A stretch of DNA of 64,000 nucleotides from Dactylosporangium fulvum (GTDB lineage Bacteria; Actinomycetota; Actinomycetes; Mycobacteriales; Micromonosporaceae), in assembly GCF_025137375.1 (NCBI RefSeq), contig NZ_CP073720.1, positions 10,006,501 to 10,070,500 on the forward strand, written 5' to 3'. Under the pieces are notes generated by a model, which was not told the DNA's origin, searched no databases, and saw nothing but the letters and a program-made list of their open reading frames with translations. The stretch's first letter is position 1, and every line of letters starts with the position of its first letter. Both the position numbers and the translations under genes were made by a program. This document shows, piece by piece, positions 8,734 through 17,559 of the stretch.

Positions 8734-10248
8734 AACATCAAGAGGCGGTTGACCTGCGGAAACGCGGGACGGCCGCTTCTTTGTTTCTGTCCGCTGTGGA
8801 CGGTTGGTGTCACGCGGGTGCCACGGTGGTGTCGTCACGCTCTGCGACACCGTCCTGGTCGGTGGGGGTGTGACCTGCGGCTTCTTGACGTTGGTCGGTC
8901 GTGCCGGGGTCGGCACACCTTTCGCGGTTCGCTGGTGGCGCCGGTTCCGGCGGCTCTTGCCGCGGATCTTCTCTCGGGTGCGGCGGTCGGCGGCGAGGAC
9001 GAGCTTCGCGGTGGCGTCGGCGCACTTGCGCTGGGCGAGCGGGAGGACGCTGGTGTAGGTGTCGGCGGTGATCACGATGCTGGAGTGCCCGAGCAGGTCC
9101 TGGAGCGTCTTGAGGTCCGCGCCGGCTTCGTGGGCCAGGGACGCGGCGCCGTGCCGCAGGTCGTGCAGCCGCACGGGTGGGACGCCGGCGCGTTTGACGA
9201 GGAGCCGGAACCGTCCGCTGGCGTAGCCGGGGTGGATCGGGTTGCCCTCCTTGCCGACGAACACGTACCCGGAGTCGCGCCACACCTTTCCGGCGGCGAG
9301 TCGCCGCTCACGCTGCTGGGCTTGCCGACGGCGGTGCTCGCGCAGCACCTTCACGGTGCGGCGGTCCAGGGCGACCGCCCGCCGTCCGGCGGCGGTCTTC
9401 GGTTCGCCCTCGATCACCTGGTAGCCGGCGGTGGTCCGGTTGCGGACGACGAACAGCACGCCGTGCTCGAGGTCGAGCTCCGACCAGCGCAGCCCGCACG
9501 CCTCACCCCGGCGCAGGCCGCGCAGGGCGGTGAGCCACCACAGCGCGAACAACGCGTCGTTGGTGACGCTGTGGAGGAAGGTGGCGAGTTGGTCGGCGGT
9601 CCAGACCGCGACGGAGGGTCGTTCGCCGGTGCGTTCCCATTCCTCGACGCGGCCGTCGGTCCAGACCTTGGCGTGCGGTTTGCGGTAGGACGGGACCTCG
9701 ATGTGTCGGGCCGGGTTGGCGGCGATGACGCCTTCGCGGACGGCGAGGTTGAGCGCGGCGCGCAAGGTCGTGCGCAGGTGCTGCATCACGGAGGCGGACT
9801 GCGGCTGGCCTTTGGTGTTGGTGGTCTGCGCGATCTCGGTGAATACGGCGCGGAGCCGGCGGCTGTCGAGATCGGCCAGGCACAGCCTGCCGAGGTGAGG
9901 GATGAGGACGCGTTCGACATCGCGGGTGTAGTGCAGTTTGGTCGTCGGGCGGATGCTGGTGCGGCTGGACAGCCAGTACCGCAGCCACCGCTCCACCGTC
10001 CACGACCGGGCAGTGCGGTCCTCACCAGTGGTGGCCAGCCACTCATCCCGCGCTTTCCGCGCGGCTGCCTGCGACGGGTAGCCACCGCGCCGGGCGCGTT
10101 CCGGACGGCCGAGCAGGTTCGTGGCCGAGCAGTGGAAGTACCAACTGCCATGTCCGCGTTCCGCCAGTCGGGGACACACGCGTTCCAGCCTGCGTCCGGC
10201 GTCGTTACGGCATCCACACCGTTTAAAAATCACACCTGTGTCCGCCAT
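8698..10248 (-). CDS. Tyrosine integrase of an integrative element
   Basis: A 516-residue phage/AICE-type integrase. The N-terminus has a zinc-ribbon-like cysteine set (CGCRND, CPRLAERGHGSWYFHC), then an arm-binding region, an SAM-like core-binding domain (about 85-190) and the catalytic domain. Catalytic residues are visible: Arg in LRGLRRGEACGLRW, Lys in KTAAGRRAV, HDLRH, LLGHSSIVIT and Tyr in TADTYTSVLP. The C-terminal tail of about 110 residues is Arg/Thr/Pro-rich and ends in PKGLEPLTF, encoded by the tRNA fragment. It lies at the left end of the accessory region and is presumably the integrase of an element extending to the right. It appears intact. Confidence 0.9.
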   Translation of the reverse strand: MADTGVIFKRCGCRNDAGRRLERVCPRLAERGHGSWYFHCSATNLLGRPERARRGGYPSQAAARKARDEWLATTGEDRTARSWTVERWLRYWLSSRTSIRPTTKLHYTRDVERVLIPHLGRLCLADLDSRRLRAVFTEIAQTTNTKGQPQSASVMQHLRTTLRAALNLAVREGVIAANPARHIEVPSYRKPHAKVWTDGRVEEWERTGERPSVAVWTADQLATFLHSVTNDALFALWWLTALRGLRRGEACGLRWSELDLEHGVLFVVRNRTTAGYQVIEGEPKTAAGRRAVALDRRTVKVLREHRRRQAQQRERRLAAGKVWRDSGYVFVGKEGNPIHPGYASGRFRLLVKRAGVPPVRLHDLRHGAASLAHEAGADLKTLQDLLGHSSIVITADTYTSVLPLAQRKCADATAKLVLAADRRTREKIRGKSRRNRRHQRTAKGVPTPARPTNVKKPQVTPPPTRTVSQSVTTPPWHPRDTNRPQRTETKKRPSRVSAGQPPLDVARPKGLEPLTF

Positions 10249-11024
10249 GGCCGTGCCCTTCTCCTCGCCCGTCCTGGCATCCAGGGTGAGCGCTATCCAG
10301 GCAGGCGGACGTCACCCGAACGAGCAACGGATCCGGCATCGGCGCCGAGCGCACCGCGGCATGAGTGCGCACCTGATCAAGGCCGCTGTGGGCGCTTCTC
10401 GCTTGATGGCGGTCAGCGCAGCCCGGGCTGAGCCGACCGCCGACCGGCGGATGCATGCCACGCCCAAGTCTTCGCCCCCCGCAACAGCGCCAGAGCCGAG
10501 TGCGACCGCTGGGGCCCGCCAGGGAACAGCGCGCGAATGCGGGGAGCAATGCGGGAGCAGCCCGGAGCGCTAAACAGCGCTGTACCGCGCTGAACAACCC
10601 CCTACTGTTGCGTACTGCTCCCCTGTTTCTGCACGTCGTTGCGTTGCCGCAGGTCAGAGTCGGTGCAGCGTCATGGTTCATACGAAGCGTTCTACTGCGC
10701 TGAACCCACTTCAACCGCTGTCAAGACAGCCTGGCCACGCATGCAACGATCGCCGTCACCGTAAGGCGTGGAGGCAGGTCAGGGCCTTGCGCGGGAGCAG
10801 ATTTGGGAGCAGTACAGCGAAGTGGTCAGCAGGTGCGTCAGCACCAACCTGGCTGGCAACCATCATGAAATGATCAAGGCCGGGAACAGCGCAATCACAA
10901 TGGATTGACCCCTTCGGAAACACCGAAGCGTCCATCAGGCGGAAACCAAGGCGATGAGCGATGGATCTGGTTCGCTCGGAGTGCAACGGCGCGTTCTTCC
11001 GGCCGTGAACCGGACCCACAGGCC
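10249..11024. repeat. Gene-free stretch with GGGAGCAG repeats
   Basis: No convincing gene is visible in these 776 bases. They contain repeated short motifs next to the integrase start: GCGGGAGCAG at 10551-10560 and 10791-10800, TTGGGAGCAG at 10803-10812, and an 11-bp inverted pair (GTACTGCTCCC at 10612-10622 against its complement at 10805-10815). A perfect palindrome ACAGCGCTGT sits at 10574-10583. The pattern resembles arm-type binding sites of a tyrosine integrase or a control region, but that is inference. Confidence 0.4.
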
Positions 11025-11960
11025 CAGGGGAGGCCGGGACGCGGCCTGACGCCCGATGGCCACCACTTCCTTGCCGCACTGCCCCGCATCGACGGCCGGC
11101 AACAGACCGACGACCTGACCGCCGCGGTCGACATCTGGTCACGGGGCTGCGGGAGGGCCGGCCCGGGCCGCCCGCGCCGCCGATCACGCTGCTGCCCGAG
11201 GCGCTGCCGTACGAGGCGCTGCCCCCACCCCGGGATGGCCGGCCGCCGATCGGCATCGCCGAGTTCGACCTCCAGCCGGTGTTCCTCGAAGCGGAGCGCG
11301 AGCCGCACCTGCTGCTGTTCGGCGACTCGGGTAGCGGCAAGAGCTCGTTCCTGCGCGGGCTGGCCCGGGGCATCACCCAGGCGTACCAGCCCGGCCAGGC
11401 GCGCATCATCCTGATCGACTACCGGCGCAGCCTGCTCGGCTGCGCCGGTACCGACCACCTCATCGGCCACGCCACCGCCCGCCAGGTCGCCGACGAGATG
11501 GTGCAGCAGGCGGCGGCGCTCGAGGAGCGGCTGCCCGGCCCGGACGTGACCGCCGCGCAGCTGTGCGACCGCGGCTGTGGCGCGGTCCCGAGCTGTTCCT
11601 GCTGGTCGACGACTACGACCTGGTGGCCGCCGGTGTCGACAACCCGCTGTTGCCGTTGGTGGAGCTGTTCGCCCAGGGCCGGGACATCGGCCTTCACGTC
11701 GCACTGGCTCGCGACGCGCACGGCGCAGCCCGCGCGCTGTTCGATCCGGTGATCGGTCGCATTCGAGAACTGGCCTCGACCGGCATCCTGCTGTCCGGTC
11801 CCGGTGAGGAGGGCGCGCTGCTCGGCGGCGTCAGGCCGCAGCCCCTGCCGCCCGGCAGGGGCTGGCTGGTCACCCGGCGCGAGGGCCGACGGGTCGTACG
11901 CTTCCCGTGGGTACCGCCGGCGCCTTTATGGGCGCCGAGACGGCGCTCGCTGTCCTGTCG
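11025..11960 (+). pseudogene. eccC: Broken eccC (type VII secretion ATPase), C-terminal part
   Basis: A remnant of the FtsK/SpoIIIE-type ATPase that drives ESX secretion. Three successive frames read as one protein: GRGLTPDGHHFLAALPRIDG (from 11025), then ITLLPEALPYEALPPP and a Walker A GDSGSGKSSFLRGLARGIT, then ELFLLVDDYDLVAAG (Walker B) and PGRGWLVTRREGRRVV. The frame drops back by one base near 11133 and again near 11570. Only the last ATPase domain remains; the membrane part and the first ATPase domains are missing, and no esx, eccB or eccD gene is nearby. It is a relic brought in or cut during rearrangement. Confidence 0.75.
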
Positions 11961-12043
11961 ATGTCACGGTTCGAACAGCGAGCCTGTCAACGTCGGCACC
12001 TGCGGTGCGCCCGGTCGTGCCTGCACGTAAGGCGGCCGTCGCG

Positions 12044-12895
12044 TCAACCGCCCGCGACGGCCGAGTGCGGTTCGGCGGTCAACCGGCTGTCGCGCCCGAT
12101 CGCAACGAGCTGCTCGAGGGTCAGCACCGGGTCGGCCTGCGATCCCGGGCCGGCGCCGGCCTGGCCGCCTTGGTTATCCGCCCCGAGCACGATCGCCTGG
12201 CCGTCGGGGCGGTCGACGATCACGAAGTTGGAGCGGATGCCGTTCGCGTTGGTCACGCGCTGCAGCACCTTGGTCCCGTCGGCCTCGGTGTGTACGTTGC
12301 ACGGCCCGGTCTCGCCCTGCGCGAAGCACTCGTTCGGCGGGTGAAAAGCCGGCCCCCGGGTGCCCAGGTTGACCACGAGTCTGCCACTCCGTCCCTGAAG
12401 CTGCAGGTTCGCCTCGGCGCGGTAGCCGTCGCTGGCGATCGTGTCGGTCCACATGTACTTCGGGTTGAACGCGTGGGCCGGAATAATTACGCCGGGGGCG
12501 TGGGCCGTGATCGCCTGCGGGAGTTTCTGTGCCAGGTACATCTCCACGTAGTTCGCCCGGTCCCGAGCCACCGGGCCCTTTGGCTGGGAGGTCCCGCTCG
12601 CGCCGACCCCGGACGGCGGCCCTGGGCTGTCGACGACAGACGGGGCGGCCACCGCCGCGCCGTTCGAACCGGCGCCGTTGCCGCCGGGACCGCCGACACC
12701 GCTCCCGCCGGTCGAGCCGCTGGCGAGCACCACGGCGGCGCTGACCGCGGCGGCCGTGGCGGCGCCGCCCGAGCCCACCGTGGCCAGGCGGCGCACGACC
12801 GCGCGGCGGCGGCCCCGGGCGATCACCTTGTCCACGTCGATCGGCGATGGCGGTACCACGCCGATCGCCGCGTCGAAGTCATCGCGCATCATCAC
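12044..12895 (-). CDS. Membrane-anchored anti-sigma-like protein
   Basis: A 283-residue protein encoded 72 bp downstream of a SigE-family sigma gene. The N-terminal 40 residues are cytoplasmic and basic (IDVDKVIARGRRRAVVRR). One transmembrane segment follows at about 45-60 (ATAAAVSAAVVLA), then a Gly/Ser/Pro-rich linker and an extracytoplasmic domain with two cysteines (ECFAQGETGPCN). This layout, with a short inner segment that can hold the sigma factor, recurs in the partner genes of SigE-family sigmas in actinomycetes. No zinc-binding HxxxCxxC motif is seen, so the anti-sigma role is inferred from position. Three tandem ATG codons open the gene. Confidence 0.65.
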   Translation of the reverse strand: MMMRDDFDAAIGVVPPSPIDVDKVIARGRRRAVVRRLATVGSGGAATAAAVSAAVVLASGSTGGSGVGGPGGNGAGSNGAAVAAPSVVDSPGPPSGVGASGTSQPKGPVARDRANYVEMYLAQKLPQAITAHAPGVIIPAHAFNPKYMWTDTIASDGYRAEANLQLQGRSGRLVVNLGTRGPAFHPPNECFAQGETGPCNVHTEADGTKVLQRVTNANGIRSNFVIVDRPDGQAIVLGADNQGGQAGAGPGSQADPVLTLEQLVAIGRDSRLTAEPHSAVAGG

Positions 12896-12967
12896 ACCTC
12901 CGGTGCGTTCGTGTACAAATCAGTTCTGATGCCCGCGCGGGGTGGTCGCAACGGGCGCAGACGGCCG

Positions 12968-13468
12968 TCATCCCCCCACCTGCGACGGGTCGGGCAGCGC
13001 CGCTCGCAGGGTGTCCAGGGCGCGGGCCGTCTGGCTCTTCACCGTGCCGGGCGAGATGCCGAGCACCTCCGCCGTCTCCTCGACCGAGTGGTCCAGGTAG
13101 AAGCGCAGCACGAGCACCGCCCGGCGGCGTTTCGGCAGCGAACGGAGCAGGGCCAGCAGGTCCCCGTGTTCACCGCGCGGGGGCACGGCGACTTCCGCCA
13201 CCTCCGGCAGCTGGTCGGCGGGGACCTCGCGCCACCACGGGCGCCGGCGCTCGTCCAGCCAGGCGTTGACCAGCATCGCCCGCACGTACGCGTCGATGTT
13301 GTCGGCCTGACGGGCACGGCGCCACTTGTCGTACAACTTGGCCAGCGTGGTCGAAACCAGATCGTCGGCCGTGTGCCAGTCGTGGCACAACAGATAGGCC
13401 GTGCGCCGCAGGACGTCCATCCGCAGCGTGACGTACTCGCGGTAGGCCGCCTCTTGGGATCGCTGCAC
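12968..13468 (-). CDS. SigE-family ECF sigma factor
   Basis: A 166-residue sigma-70 family factor with only region 2 and region 4. Region 2 (about 1-75) includes LRRTAYLLCHDWHTADDLVSTTLAKLY. Region 4 (about 100-155) includes LPKRRRAVLVLRFYLDHS and the HTH EVLGISPGTVKSQTARALD. The GTG start at 13468 follows GGGAGG. The next gene on the strand encodes a membrane protein of the type that usually holds these factors inactive. It is one of three such pairs in the window. Confidence 0.9.
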   Translation of the reverse strand: MQRSQEAAYREYVTLRMDVLRRTAYLLCHDWHTADDLVSTTLAKLYDKWRRARQADNIDAYVRAMLVNAWLDERRRPWWREVPADQLPEVAEVAVPPRGEHGDLLALLRSLPKRRRAVLVLRFYLDHSVEETAEVLGISPGTVKSQTARALDTLRAALPDPSQVGG

Positions 13469-13702
13469 GTCCCTCCCTTCCTATGTCTCTACATTGCGGG
13501 ACGGAAGGACGCGGCGATCAGGTTGCTTTTGTCAGTAGCGCGGCGCGAGCCGACGGTTCGTCTGCAATCAGACCTACGACCGCAGCCCGGCCAGGCTTGG
13601 TCGAGGTGACCGGTGGGATCGTTCGTATCGCGGCTGCCCGCAGCGGTTTGGTGTGGCTCTCATCTGGCATGCGTCCTGCCGGTCACCGTGGCGCGGAGAG
13701 GC

Positions 13703-14830
13703 TCAAGAGGGTCTGCCCAGCTCGAAGTAGCGCTGCCCTCCTCGCCGACACCACCGTCGAATCGCGCAGCCCCGCTCTGGTAGCGGGATGAGGTCGTGGC
13801 ACCAGCGTCTACTTCGTCCGACTGGGCCGCTGTGGTTCTGGTTCTTGACCGTCGGGGGGGCGTCGGGGCGGCCGTGATGAGCGTCTTTCTTGTTGCCAAT
13901 GCGCAACCTCGCGGGCCGGGAGGCGGTCGGGACTCCTGCTGGAATGTAGTTGGGGTGGCGGTCGAGGTTGTTGCGTGCCCGGTCGTAGCGCATCGTCGTG
14001 CGGGGGTCGGCGTGGCGGGCGGCGATCTGCACGTCGCGGAGGCTGACCCCGGCGTCGAGCATGGTCGTGACGAACGTGTGCCGCAGCATGTGCGGGTGCA
14101 TCCTGGGCATCCGCACGCCGGCGGCCGCGGCGAGGTGCCTGAGCCGCCGGGACGCGGCGTGGCGATCCATCCGCCCGCCGAGCATGTTCCGCAGGATCGG
14201 CCCGTCGACCCGCTCGCCGACGGCGCGTTCGATCGCCCGAGCGACCGCTGGTGGCAGCGGGATCAGGACGACTTTGCCGCCTTTGCCGCGCACGCGCAGG
14301 ACGCGGTGGCCGTGCTCCTCGCCGAGGTCGGTGATGTTAGACCCGCAGGCTTCGAAGATCCGCAGCCCGAGCAGGCCCAGCAAGGCGATCAAAGCGAAGT
14401 CGTTCGGGTTGGCCGACAGCCTGGCGGTGGTGATCAGCGCCTCGAACTGCAGATGCCCGAGCCCCAGGGTCGGTGACTCGGCCGGGACGGTCGGCCGGCG
14501 GACGTAGTCGGCGGGCGAATGCGGCAGGATGCCGTCGATAACGCATACCCGATAGAAGCCGGTCACGATCGACAACCGGCGGGAGACCGTGGACGGCTGG
14601 TAGCAGCGGACCTCCTGCAGCCAGCGGACGTACCGTTCGATGTCGACCCGGACCGCGGCGAGCGGATCGAGGTCGTGATCGGTGCACCAGCGCAGGAAGA
14701 CCCGCAGGTCCGACTCGCTGTGCAGCCGGGTCTGACCGCGATAGCGACCGAGGTAGGCCGCCACTGCGGCCCGCAGGACAAGATCGCCCGGCGACTCGAG
14801 CCGGGCACTGGGTACAGGAGACGCAGCCAT
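13703..14830 (-). CDS. XerC/D-like tyrosine recombinase
   Basis: A 375-residue site-specific recombinase. Residues 15-105 are the core-binding domain (LVLRAAVAAYLGRYRGQTR). The catalytic domain shows Arg in LLGLRIFEA, Lys in VRGKGGKVVLI, HMLRH, AARHADPRTT and the Tyr nucleophile in MRYDRARNNLDRH. It resembles stand-alone recombinases scattered through actinomycete genomes, not the host chromosome-dimer Xer pair. The tail after about residue 300 is poorly conserved and may be extra sequence. A partial second copy of its N-terminus lies near 17450. Confidence 0.85.
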   Translation of the reverse strand: MAASPVPSARLESPGDLVLRAAVAAYLGRYRGQTRLHSESDLRVFLRWCTDHDLDPLAAVRVDIERYVRWLQEVRCYQPSTVSRRLSIVTGFYRVCVIDGILPHSPADYVRRPTVPAESPTLGLGHLQFEALITTARLSANPNDFALIALLGLLGLRIFEACGSNITDLGEEHGHRVLRVRGKGGKVVLIPLPPAVARAIERAVGERVDGPILRNMLGGRMDRHAASRRLRHLAAAAGVRMPRMHPHMLRHTFVTTMLDAGVSLRDVQIAARHADPRTTMRYDRARNNLDRHPNYIPAGVPTASRPARLRIGNKKDAHHGRPDAPPTVKNQNHSGPVGRSRRWCHDLIPLPERGCAIRRWCRRGGQRYFELGRPS

Positions 14831-15213
14831 GTATTACGGTGCGTCACCAACCACGATGAACGCCAGAACCCCCGTCGCGGCAGAGATCCGAAAGCCAGAT
14901 CGCCAGTCCGCGCTGGTGATCTCATCTGGTCAACGGAGCTCCACCGCCTGGTGAGCAGGTCAACGACCGATCAGCTCGAGCGGCTCACCGCTCTGACCCG
15001 TCCACACTTCCGTGCCGACCGAGCGCCAGATCGTTATCGAGGCAACCCCATTACCGCTATGCCGGGACAGACGACGGACGAGGCACCGACCAAGAGCTTG
15101 ACTCAGAACGTCTTACGCTGATGAGCGGATGCCTGGTGCGGGTATCGCATGCGAGGAGCGTTGGAGGCGAGAACCTCAAAGAGTCAGTCCGCGACGCCTG
15201 TCCCGATCTGTGT
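14831..15213. other. Intergenic, no gene seen
   Basis: 380 bases upstream of the recombinase and downstream of the SUKH-like gene. No recognisable product on either strand. An open frame on the plus strand to 15121 gives no family I know. It may hold the recombinase promoter. Confidence 0.4.
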
Positions 15214-15729
15214 TCACTGCGCCGTTGTGTCGATCAGCAAGGTCAGCGCTTGGTGCAGCGATTGGGCGGCGACAACGATTTTCGCAGTCATGCGGTGCAG
15301 GTCCCCCGTACATTGCTGTGCGATTGCTGTCAGCTCGGGACTGGGAACGATGATGCGGTTGATGCCGTCGACGGTCTCCAGTGGACCGACGCCGTTAGCG
15401 AGTAGCCACAAGTAGTCGCCGAGGTCCGCAGCGATCACGTGCAGTTCGCCCTCGGAGCCGAGGAACACGATCGGCTGTGTCTCGATCGGCTTGTCAGGCT
15501 CGCGTACCCAGGATGCGGCCAGCCCACCGGAGCTGTCTTGCCCGAAGACTCGGAACGGTGCAATGACAGCCGCCGGGTTGCCGGTCCAGGACTGCCACCA
15601 CTGAGATGTCTCGACGGACCACATGAACTCGTCGTAAGGCTCGAAGTCGTGGCTGTCATGGTCGGCCGAGAAACCCTCAGCGTGTGCTGCAACCAGCGGG
15701 GCCGGCAGCGTACGGTCCTCGTCCTGCAC
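15214..15729 (-). CDS. SUKH/SMI1-like protein, possible immunity protein
   Basis: A 171-residue cytoplasmic protein. The central part (PIVFLGSEGELHVIAADLGD, followed by YLWLLANGVGPLE) resembles the SMI1/KNR4 (SUKH) fold, where a segment about source or score value is followed by a strand and a helix ending in LLA.G. SUKH proteins often neutralise secreted toxins in contact-dependent systems. No toxin gene is adjacent; the nearest hint is a fragment of a DNRLRE-type surface protein at 18.7 kb. The assignment is moderate and rests on pattern only. Confidence 0.5.
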   Translation of the reverse strand: MQDEDRTLPAPLVAAHAEGFSADHDSHDFEPYDEFMWSVETSQWWQSWTGNPAAVIAPFRVFGQDSSGGLAASWVREPDKPIETQPIVFLGSEGELHVIAADLGDYLWLLANGVGPLETVDGINRIIVPSPELTAIAQQCTGDLHRMTAKIVVAAQSLHQALTLLIDTTAQ

Positions 15730-15966
15730 CAGCGAAGTCTATGAGGGTTGCCTTGAGCGAATCGAGGATGACCCCGCCAACGAAGCAACACCGAACATTC
15801 GACCAGCGCGACCAGCGCATGTCCGGACACACGCGATCAAGCGCGACCGGACATTGGCGGCGTTGGTCGGGTCGAACGCGAGACACAGGGAATCCGTGAC
15901 GGCGTGCAACCCCGCGCCGGGGCGGCGCGGTCGTACGGCTGACACCCCCGGCCGTTGGAGGTCCGC

Positions 15967-16448
15967 TTGTCCAGATCCGACGACGAGTTCCACGCGTTCG
16001 TCGCCGAGCGCCTCGATCGATGGCGAAGAAGCGCCTATCTGTTGTGCGGCGACTGGCACCTCGCCGACGACCTCGTCTCGCAGGCATTGGTCAAACTGCA
16101 CCGGAGCTGGTCGAAGGCGCGCAGCGCCGACAACGTCGACGCGTACGCGCAGAAGGTGCTGACCCGGTGCTGGCTGACCGAGCGGGGGCGCCGCTGGCGC
16201 CACCTGGAACAGACGCACTCCGACCCGCCGCCCCGTCGTACCTGCCCGACGACCGGGTGGTCGACCGGTTGCCGCTGGCCGACCTGCTCCGCTCGCTCGG
16301 GCCACGCCAGCGCGCAGTGCTGATCCTGCGCTTCTACCTCGACCACTCGGTCGAGGAGACCGCCGAGATCCTCGGCGTGTCCCCCGGAACCATCAAGAGC
16401 CAGTCGGCACGCGCCCTGAAGCAGCTCCGCATCAGAACGCCCCGATGA
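15967..16448 (+). pseudogene. SigE-family ECF sigma factor, frameshifted
   Basis: Region 2 is read in the first frame (RRSAYLLCGDWHLADDLVSQ, then NVDAYAQKVLTRCWLTERGRR). Between about 16205 and 16235 the frame must drop back one base. Region 4 then continues as LPDDRVVDRLPLADLLRSLG, ILRFYLDHSVEETAEIL and GVSPGTIKSQSARALKQL. Joined, the product would be about 160 residues, the normal length. The TTG at 15967 follows GGAGG and gives MSRSDDEFHAF. The TGA overlaps the ATG of the next gene (ATGA), as in an intact pair. One missing base in a GC run explains it; real mutation and sequencing error are both possible. Confidence 0.8.
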
Positions 16449-17236
16449 CCCACCCACTGGAAGGAACGTTGATGCAGCAGTTGTTCGACGAAGTGATCGG
16501 CACGCCGCCGCCCACGGCCATCGACTCGCGGGCGATCGTACGCCGCGATCGCCGGGTGCGCGCCACCCTGTGGAGCGCGCTCGGCACCACCGCGATTGCG
16601 GCCGGGCTCGCGGTGGTCGTACTCGCCACGGGCACCGGGCCTGCCGGCACGCCACCCGTGGGCGCGCCACCGGCCGACGCCTCGGTCCTCCCGGACAACC
16701 GCCTCCAACTGCGGTCGGCGACGCGTGAGGAGGCACAAGTCAGTGCCGGCCCGCTCAAGGCCGCGCTCGACGCGGCCGTACGGGCGGCGGTGCCGTCGGC
16801 ACAATGGGACCCGAAGGGCTTCGACATCACCGTCATCGACTACGTGTCGCCGTTGGGATGGATCGGACCGGCCGAGGTCACGAACGGCGGAGCGAGGGGC
16901 AGCGTCAACGTCATGCTGCACGGCTTCTCCGTGTCCATGACGATCGATCCGCTGACCTGCGCGACGCTCGCGGCCGTTCCCGACAAGAAGGCAGACGGGC
17001 AGCGAGGCGACAACCCAGCCTCGGCTCCGCCGTGCGTCGATGCGAAAACGGCGTCCGGCAAGCCGGTAGTCACGTACACGGTGAACAGTAAGGATGTGAA
17101 AAGGTTCGAGGTCCGGATCGGGCTCGCAGACAACCGGGTCATGACCGTCACAAGCGGCGGTGACGACAAGACGCCCGCCCTGACCCTCGACCAACTCGTC
17201 CGGATCGCACAGGAGGCGACCGACCGCATCAAGTGA
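16445..17236 (+). CDS. Membrane-anchored anti-sigma-like protein
   Basis: A 263-residue protein overlapping the sigma gene by four bases. The N-terminal 45 residues are cytoplasmic (LFDEVIGTPPPTAIDSRAIV, then RRDRRVRATL). A transmembrane helix spans about 44-63 (ALGTTAIAAGLAVVVLATG). The rest is extracytoplasmic with two cysteines (LTCATLAAV, APPCVDAKT). It has the same layout as the product at 12.0-12.9 kb but little obvious sequence identity. It is likely the partner and inhibitor of the sigma factor just upstream. Confidence 0.65.
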   Translation: MTHPLEGTLMQQLFDEVIGTPPPTAIDSRAIVRRDRRVRATLWSALGTTAIAAGLAVVVLATGTGPAGTPPVGAPPADASVLPDNRLQLRSATREEAQVSAGPLKAALDAAVRAAVPSAQWDPKGFDITVIDYVSPLGWIGPAEVTNGGARGSVNVMLHGFSVSMTIDPLTCATLAAVPDKKADGQRGDNPASAPPCVDAKTASGKPVVTYTVNSKDVKRFEVRIGLADNRVMTVTSGGDDKTPALTLDQLVRIAQEATDRIK

Positions 17237-17245
17237 TCAATGCGA

Positions 17246-17287
17246 GGGGACGAGTTGCGCGCCGGCCATCGCGCGCAACTCGTCCCC
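17246..17287 (+). terminator. Intrinsic-type terminator
   Basis: A perfect 17-bp stem (arms 17246-17262 and 17271-17287, GGGGACGAGTTGCGCGC and its complement) with an 8-nt loop, 9 bases after the stop of the anti-sigma-like gene. It is placed to end the sigma/anti-sigma transcript. Confidence 0.85.
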
Positions 17288-17404
17288 TGAAGGTGCCGAT
17301 GCTGTCGCGGAACCCCGAAATCCGAACTACGGATCTTCAGGGTCCCAACGTACGCGTTGTGGTCGCGGCGCATGTCGCCGTCGAGCACCTGCCAGGAAAC
17401 AATC

Positions 17405-17500
17405 CGCCATGCGCGGATCGCGCCGGCCCACACGGTGATCCGTTCGCGGTGCCGGCCCAGGTAGGCGGCGACCGCCGCCCGCAGCACGAGTTGATCAGAC
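17405..17500 (-). pseudogene. Fragment of XerD-like recombinase N-terminus
   Basis: The minus strand reads DQLVLRAAVAAYLGRHRER followed by WAGAIRAWR. The first part matches LVLRAAVAAYLGRYRGQ in the recombinase at 13703-14830; the rest of that protein is absent here. The fragment lies directly behind the decayed integrase and in the same frame as it, so a deletion or recombination joined pieces of two recombinase genes. Confidence 0.6.
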
Positions 17501-17559
17501 GACACAACGCCCGCATCGGATACAGGGAAGGCAGCCGTAACCGACCGGCAGACCGCAGT

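Noticed and set aside
10223..10714. A 163-residue minus-strand frame upstream of the integrase
   Set aside because: Cys/Arg-rich with no domain; it overlaps the integrase start and the repeat region and is best explained as a chance frame in GC-rich DNA.
11918..11937. Hairpin CGGCGCC/GGCGCCG as a terminator
   Set aside because: It lies within the reading of the eccC relic with only seven pairs and no supporting context.
17324..17335. Twelve bases (GAACTACGGATC) shared with the tRNA-like attachment block at 8.7 kb
   Set aside because: The identity stops at once and no T-arm follows, so it is too short to call an attachment site.
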